Assembly: GCA_020697475.1 (NCBI GenBank)
Contig: JAJFMO010000089.1
Coordinates: 1-9,258 of the forward strand
Length of the DNA: 9,258 nt
Direction of reading: 5' to 3'
From: Paenibacillaceae bacterium
GTDB taxonomy: Bacteria > Bacillota > Bacilli > Paenibacillales > NBRC-103111
The translations under genes and the position numbers were made by a program. Positions 6,058 through 9,258 of the stretch are shown piece by piece (position 1 is the stretch's first letter; the number at the start of each line of letters is the position of its first letter). The notes beneath the pieces are model-generated. The model saw nothing but the letters and a program-made list of their open reading frames with translations. It was not told the origin of the DNA and searched no databases.

Positions 6058-6093
6058 GTATTATTTTGTATAACTTGTATTACTAGTACTTGC
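6046..6093. promoter_or_regulatory. Operator-like cluster of CAAGT half-sites
   Basis: Four related half-sites occur in 48 bp. On the plus strand are CAAGTTAT (6046-6053) and GCAAGTA (6054-6060). On the minus strand the same two words recur, seen as ATAACTTG (6070-6077) and TACTTGC (6087-6093). They form two interleaved inverted repeats (arms 16 and 26 bp apart). A TACTAGTA dyad (6081-6088) is embedded. The cluster covers the -35 and the DNA just upstream. Likely a binding site for a dimeric or tetrameric regulator, with the SufR-like protein two genes downstream the obvious candidate (inference). Confidence 0.55.
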
Positions 6094-6122
6094 CTCTGCA
6101 CCACCTGATGCTCACTCGGTTA

Positions 6123-6602
6123 TCACTCCAGCACAACTGTCTTCCTGTCCCACGCTATGTAACTGTCTAAAATATGCCGATGGGTTTCGACTACATCCAA
6201 CCCCGGCAAGTCTTTCTTATCCACGAACTCCACCTTCACCGACTCATCGGAACGCTGAAGGCGCCGAGTATCCTCGACTTTCACAACGTACGCAACGGTC
6301 AGACTGCGGATGACGTTGCCGTCCGGGTATTCGATCCTTCGCGTCGGATCGGAGAACAGCCCGAACAACGCAAACCGGCTTACGGTCAAGGACGTTTCCT
6401 CAGCGATCTCCCGGCGCAGGCAGTCGGTCAACGATTCGTCGAGCTCCAACGCGCCGCCGATCAACGACCACCGGCGACAATCGCTGCGGTATTCCATCAG
6501 GACGGCGGACTGATGCTCGATAATCGCCGTCACTCCGATGTGGTTCGGTTTATTCGGCTGGGGCGCCCCCGGATTGCGGTAGTAAAACTTTGTCTCGGCC
6601 AT
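6123..6602 (-). CDS. Nudix hydrolase family protein
   Basis: A cytoplasmic hydrolase of nucleoside diphosphate-linked compounds, substrate unknown. Of its 159 residues, 50-72 form the Nudix box: G50-x5-E56-x7-R64-E65-x2-E68-E69-T-S71-L. The metal-binding REIAEE core is intact; the usual Gly near the end of the box is Ser71. Around it lie the standard beta strands, HIGVTAIIEHQSAVLMEYRS before and a RSLTVAYVVKV strand after. Length is typical for a single-domain Nudix protein. The start ATG 6602 has AAGGA about 9 nt upstream. It is divergent from murC, with 118 bp between, and followed by 139 bp before the next gene; no convincing terminator is seen, so some read-through into the membrane-protein operon is possible. 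It could act as a housecleaning pyrophosphatase, but nothing here fixes the substrate. Confidence 0.92.
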   Translation of the reverse strand: MAETKFYYRNPGAPQPNKPNHIGVTAIIEHQSAVLMEYRSDCRRWSLIGGALELDESLTDCLRREIAEETSLTVSRFALFGLFSDPTRRIEYPDGNVIRSLTVAYVVKVEDTRRLQRSDESVKVEFVDKKDLPGLDVVETHRHILDSYIAWDRKTVVLE

Positions 6603-6651
6603 TCAACTTCATCCTTCCCTTGCTTCACTTTACGATTCGCTCATCCCGCTG

Positions 6652-6660
6652 TGCTATAAT
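6652..6660 (+). promoter_or_regulatory. Extended -10 promoter for murC
   Basis: TG-C-TATAAT is a perfect extended -10. The -35 region is poor at 17-18 bp, which the TG extension may offset. The transcript would carry a leader of about 55 nt with a GGAGG ribosome site at 6711-6715, 5 nt before the ATG. Confidence 0.6.
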
Positions 6661-6667
6661 GGGTCAA

Positions 6668-6684
6668 ATGCCCAAATCAGGCAT
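6668..6684 (+). other. Small hairpin in the murC leader
   Basis: ATGCC (6668-6672) can pair with GGCAT (6680-6684) over a 7-nt loop, right at the predicted 5' end of the murC transcript. It might stabilise the mRNA end, but five base pairs are weak evidence. Confidence 0.25.
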
Positions 6685-6720
6685 ATACTATCCCGATTCT
6701 TTCTTTCAACGGAGGTAGAC

Positions 6721-8010
6721 ATGGATCCTATACATTTGATCGGCATCAAAGGCAGCGGAATGAGTGCATTGGCGCAAATTTTGCACGATCAGGGCGTCCG
6801 GGTGCAGGGGGAGGACATCGAAACGTTCCTCTATACCCAAGCACCGCTCGAGGCGCGCCGTATTCCGCTCTACCCGTTCGGCTCGGCGCCGCTTAAGCCT
6901 AATATGAGGGCGGTTGTTTCCAATGCGTTCGACGAGCGTCACCCTTCGGTGATCCGCTGCAGGGAGTTCGGCATCCCTGTGGAGCGGTATCATCATTTTC
7001 TTGGAGACTGGATCAAGAGCTACACCAGCATCGCCATCACAGGTACCCATGGCAAAACGACGACAACCGGCATGATGGCCCACGTCCTTCATGCGATCGA
7101 GCCGACGTGCAGTTTGATCGGCGACGGCACGGGTTGCGGCACGCCTGGAGCGCGTTACGCGGTGTTTGAATCTTGTGAGTATCGGCGGCATTTTCTGGCG
7201 TATCAGCCTAATATTGCCGTGATCACAAATATCGATTTCGACCACCCGGATTATTTTGCCGACGTGGATGATGTAAGAGACGCATTCTCGGAAATGGCGG
7301 CGTTGACGGGCAGACAGCTGGTGGCGTGCGGCGATTGCCCTCAGGTTCGACTGCTGCGCACCGATACCCCTGCACTGTATTATGGATTCGACGCCGGCAA
7401 CGAGCTGCGGGCTTCCGGTCTGGCTGTGCGCGACAATGGGCTTGCCTTCGATGTGCATTATCATGATGCGCTCGTCGGCACATTTACGTTGCCTGTGTTC
7501 GGCAGACACAATGTTCTGAACGCCTTGGCGGTCATCGGGGTAGCGCTGATGCTGGATTTGGATATGGAACGCGTACAGGCGCAATTGGCGACGTTCCCCG
7601 GCGTCAAGCGGCGGTTCTCGGTGAAGGAGTGGGGCTCGAACGTCGTGATCGACGACTATGCGCACCATCCGGCGGCGATTCGCGCGACACTGGAAGCAGC
7701 AAGAAGCAAGTATCCTGAGCGGAAAGTCGTCGGGATTTTCCAGCCTCATACGTTCAGCCGATTGGAGAAGCTGCTCGACGATTTTGCGTCATCGCTTCGC
7801 GACGCCGATGATGTCTTTCTTTGCCCCATCTTCGGCTCGGCCAGAGAAAACAGCGGGACGGTTACGCTCGACGATCTGAGAACTCGCATCCCCGGCGCCC
7901 GGCTCGTCTCCGATGATTTCGTCCCTGCTATGTCCGACTATCGCGATTCTGTCCTGGTATTCATGGGCGCCGGCGATATCGGGAAATATCAAGATTCCTT
8001 ATACACCTAG
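6721..8010 (+). CDS. murC: UDP-N-acetylmuramate--L-alanine ligase
   Basis: Adds L-alanine to UDP-MurNAc with ATP, the first amino-acid step of the peptidoglycan stem peptide; cytoplasmic. The 429 residues align well by eye with the roughly 430-residue Bacillus-type MurC. Domains: N-terminal Rossmann UDP-binding part (HLIGIKGSGMSALAQILHD, 5-23); central ATPase with P-loop TGTHGKTTTT (107-116), FESCEYRRHF (149-158), NIDFDHPDYF (170-179) and GRHNVLNALA (261-270); and C-terminal ligase domain with GVKRRFS (294-300), IDDYAHHP (310-317), GIFQPHTFSRL (338-348), FGSARENSG (371-379) and FMGAGDI (414-420). One oddity is that the usual GSD after the second strand reads GED (30-32). It is transcribed alone from an extended -10 promoter, outside any division-gene cluster, as is common in Bacillales. 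The ATG has a GGAGG 5 nt upstream. It ends 6 bp from the converging DUF2071 gene. Confidence 0.96.
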   Translation: MDPIHLIGIKGSGMSALAQILHDQGVRVQGEDIETFLYTQAPLEARRIPLYPFGSAPLKPNMRAVVSNAFDERHPSVIRCREFGIPVERYHHFLGDWIKSYTSIAITGTHGKTTTTGMMAHVLHAIEPTCSLIGDGTGCGTPGARYAVFESCEYRRHFLAYQPNIAVITNIDFDHPDYFADVDDVRDAFSEMAALTGRQLVACGDCPQVRLLRTDTPALYYGFDAGNELRASGLAVRDNGLAFDVHYHDALVGTFTLPVFGRHNVLNALAVIGVALMLDLDMERVQAQLATFPGVKRRFSVKEWGSNVVIDDYAHHPAAIRATLEAARSKYPERKVVGIFQPHTFSRLEKLLDDFASSLRDADDVFLCPIFGSARENSGTVTLDDLRTRIPGARLVSDDFVPAMSDYRDSVLVFMGAGDIGKYQDSLYT

Positions 8011-8016
8011 CTGCCC

Positions 8017-8778
8017 TTATCGGACGAGATGTGATGCGCCGGCCGGCGGATCCGCAGCCACATCGTCCAACCCCCAGGTCAACACCTCTTTAATCCGGGA
8101 AAAATGCAGCAGAGGACGTTCAACAAGAAACTCGATGCCATCGATCTGCGCCATCGTGTTCAAAGGAACGTCCGCTTCCGCATGCTGCAGCTCCCAGGGA
8201 GGGTGCTCAATTTCGCAGCGGTACGCCTTCCCTTGATGGTATGCGTACAAGCAGTACCGCTCGGCCAGCCAGTAATCGCGCGTGCCCGGCTGCGCGTTGA
8301 AGGGCTCTGAAACCGGTCGGTAGCTGCCCTGAAACTGCACGTCGCGGCTCGAGTTTAGCCTGTTGCACTGGTAGTGGATCGTATCGTTTTGCCGCTCCAC
8401 ATTGAACCGGGCGTGGAAATACGGCAGATGATACGCCCAGCGGGCGGCTTTCACGGCCAGCAAGTTGGCGGCGTCAAGGCTGAAGAAGAACACGCCGGGC
8501 TTCCCGTTCACGGTGACGTACGTCCTCACGTTCAATTCGGCGAAGGTCGACGCGAACGGCACCGGAGGTGTGAAGTGCAGACGAATCCCGCTCATCGTAA
8601 AAGGCACCACCGACACCCACGCCTGTCTCTCGTACAAATCCAGCTGCAGCGGCGGCGGAATCAGCTGTCGCAGCGGCTCCACCGCCACCGGCCAGTGCAT
8701 GAACAGCAGGTCATGCCACACTTGCTTCATTCTCCACGGCCTGGCCGGCGCAGGCCACGGGCGATGATCGTCGTTCAA
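8017..8778 (-). CDS. YqjF-like DUF2071 family protein
   Basis: A conserved protein of unknown function, 253 residues from the chosen start. It shows the family pattern well: RPWRMKQVWHDLLFMHWPV near the N-terminus, WVSVVPFTMSGIR (54-66), then FAELNVRTYV (79-88), GKPGVFFFSLDA (92-103) and a later RYCLYAYHQGKAYRCEIEHP stretch. DUF2071 proteins are thought to have a fold related to acetoacetate decarboxylase-like proteins; no catalytic residue can be assigned from this sequence alone. No signal peptide or membrane helix, so cytoplasmic. The frame stays open up to 8904, but a strong AAGGAGG (8795-8789) lies 10 nt before TTG 8778, and an ATG at 8730 would remove conserved RPW and has a ribosome site too close. 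It follows proS on the same strand with its own promoter between them, and converges on murC with no visible terminator. Confidence 0.88.
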   Translation of the reverse strand: MNDDHRPWPAPARPWRMKQVWHDLLFMHWPVAVEPLRQLIPPPLQLDLYERQAWVSVVPFTMSGIRLHFTPPVPFASTFAELNVRTYVTVNGKPGVFFFSLDAANLLAVKAARWAYHLPYFHARFNVERQNDTIHYQCNRLNSSRDVQFQGSYRPVSEPFNAQPGTRDYWLAERYCLYAYHQGKAYRCEIEHPPWELQHAEADVPLNTMAQIDGIEFLVERPLLHFSRIKEVLTWGLDDVAADPPAGASHLVR

Positions 8779-8788
8779 AGTCAGCCGA

Positions 8789-8795
8789 CCTCCTT
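8789..8795 (-). promoter_or_regulatory. Ribosome binding site deciding the TTG start of DUF2071
   Basis: A perfect AAGGAGG on the minus strand is 10 nt from TTG 8778 and 4 nt downstream of its end also offers CTG (8784-8782), which is less likely as a start. It rules out the longer reading frame that would run back into proS. Confidence 0.7.
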
Positions 8796-8821
8796 CTAAA
8801 CATCTGTAATATTTTGGTGAT

Positions 8822-8830
8822 ATTATAGCA
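8822..8830 (-). promoter_or_regulatory. Extended -10 promoter for the DUF2071 gene
   Basis: The minus strand reads TG-C-TATAAT (8830-8822), the same extended -10 as before murC. The -35 region is weak. It lies between the proS stop and the DUF2071 ribosome site, so the gene has its own start even if proS transcripts read through. Confidence 0.6.
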
Positions 8831-8900
8831 TAGTTTTGTGCCGTCGCTTCGCCACTGCCTCGTCCGGCTTCCTTCGCGGACCCACACATTCCGCCAATCG

Positions 8901-9258
8901 TCATTCCGCAACGAGAATTTTCGATACAGCTTCATTTTTATCCAAGACTATCGTTACATTCCCTTTACGCTCCGTGTACTCCACTCTCCCTTCATCGGCT
9001 CGCTTGCCAACCACAATTCGAATCGGAATCCCGATGAGGTCGGAATCGTTCAATTTCACGCCGACCCGCTCCTCCCGATCATCGATTAAAACCTCAATCC
9101 CCTGTTGCCGAAGTTCAGCATATAACTTTTCCGCCATGCCCATCTGGGTCTGATCCTTCGTCGAAACCGGGACGATATGAACGCTGAACGGCGCGACTTC
9201 GGGCGGCCATTGGATCCCTCGCTCATCATGGCGTTGCTCAACGATTGCCGACAGGAGC
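8901..9258 (-). CDS. proS: Prolyl-tRNA synthetase, C-terminal part (5' end beyond window)
   Basis: Charges tRNA-Pro with proline; cytoplasmic, essential. Only the last 118 residues are visible. They start with LLSAIVEQRHDERGIQWP, the end of the class II catalytic core, then PFSVHIVPVSTKDQ and the anticodon-binding domain with KLYAELRQQGIEVLIDDREE, GVKLNDSDLIGIPIRIVVG and a final VTIVLDKNEAVSKILVAE. This wording is typical of the bacterial-type ProRS with its inserted editing domain, although that insertion is outside the window. The end at TGA 8901 is complete. The gene continues upstream past 9258. No clear terminator follows it within 120 bases. Confidence 0.95.
   Translation of the reverse strand, partial: LLSAIVEQRHDERGIQWPPEVAPFSVHIVPVSTKDQTQMGMAEKLYAELRQQGIEVLIDDREERVGVKLNDSDLIGIPIRIVVGKRADEGRVEYTERKGNVTIVLDKNEAVSKILVAE

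Noticed and set aside
6098..6111. Hairpin after the Nudix gene as a terminator
   Set aside because: GCACCA/TGATGC has a mismatch and is not followed by a U-run on the minus strand.
6706..7749. Long minus-strand open frame opposite murC (347 codons)
   Set aside because: Same reasoning: murC is unambiguous on the plus strand, and the antisense product is low-complexity and Arg/His-rich.
8779..8904. Longer N-terminus for the DUF2071 protein
   Set aside because: It would contain the promoter and the AAGGAGG site, and overlaps the proS stop; TTG 8778 fits better.

Overview
The window looks like chromosomal DNA of a moderately GC-rich Firmicute, most likely Paenibacillaceae (Paenibacillus/Cohnella-like). 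The reasons are strong GGAGG-type ribosome binding sites, sigma-A style TATAAT promoters, a Bacillus-type MurC, a class U-like sirtuin and a YqjF/DUF2071 protein. This placement is inference from protein character and not a database match. I see no tRNA, rRNA, CRISPR array, insertion sequence or phage gene.

Layout: (1) 1-806, minus: N-terminal 268 residues of a secreted surface protein, with a leader and -10 element near 920-930. (2) 1109-1909, minus: an NAD-dependent protein deacylase (sirtuin) with a TTG start and a clear Rho-independent terminator. (3) 2094-3860, plus: a type I sulfatase with the formylglycine signature, no signal peptide and an extra C-terminal beta-rich domain. It is divergent from the sirtuin across a symmetric -10 region. 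(4) 3881-5983, minus: a tight four-gene operon. In transcription order it encodes a four-helix membrane protein with an internal duplication, a DUF2231 membrane protein, a SufR-like Cys-rich HTH regulator and GTP cyclohydrolase I (folE, overlapping the regulator by 11 nt). One good promoter precedes it, embedded in a cluster of inverted CAAGT half-sites. (5) 6123-6602, minus: a Nudix hydrolase, divergent from (6) 6721-8010, plus: murC. (7) 8017-8778, minus: a DUF2071/YqjF protein. (8) 8901-9258, minus: the C-terminal anticodon-binding domain of prolyl-tRNA synthetase, cut by the window edge.

Most of the window is ordinary core and accessory metabolism. The part most likely to be a little-described system is the 3881-6093 operon. 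A putative Fe-S-sensing repressor is cotranscribed with a pterin-synthesis enzyme and two small His-containing membrane proteins, behind an operator-like repeat cluster. A redox, iron or heme role is inference. The sulfatase is a second point of interest because of its lack of an export signal and its C-terminal extension.
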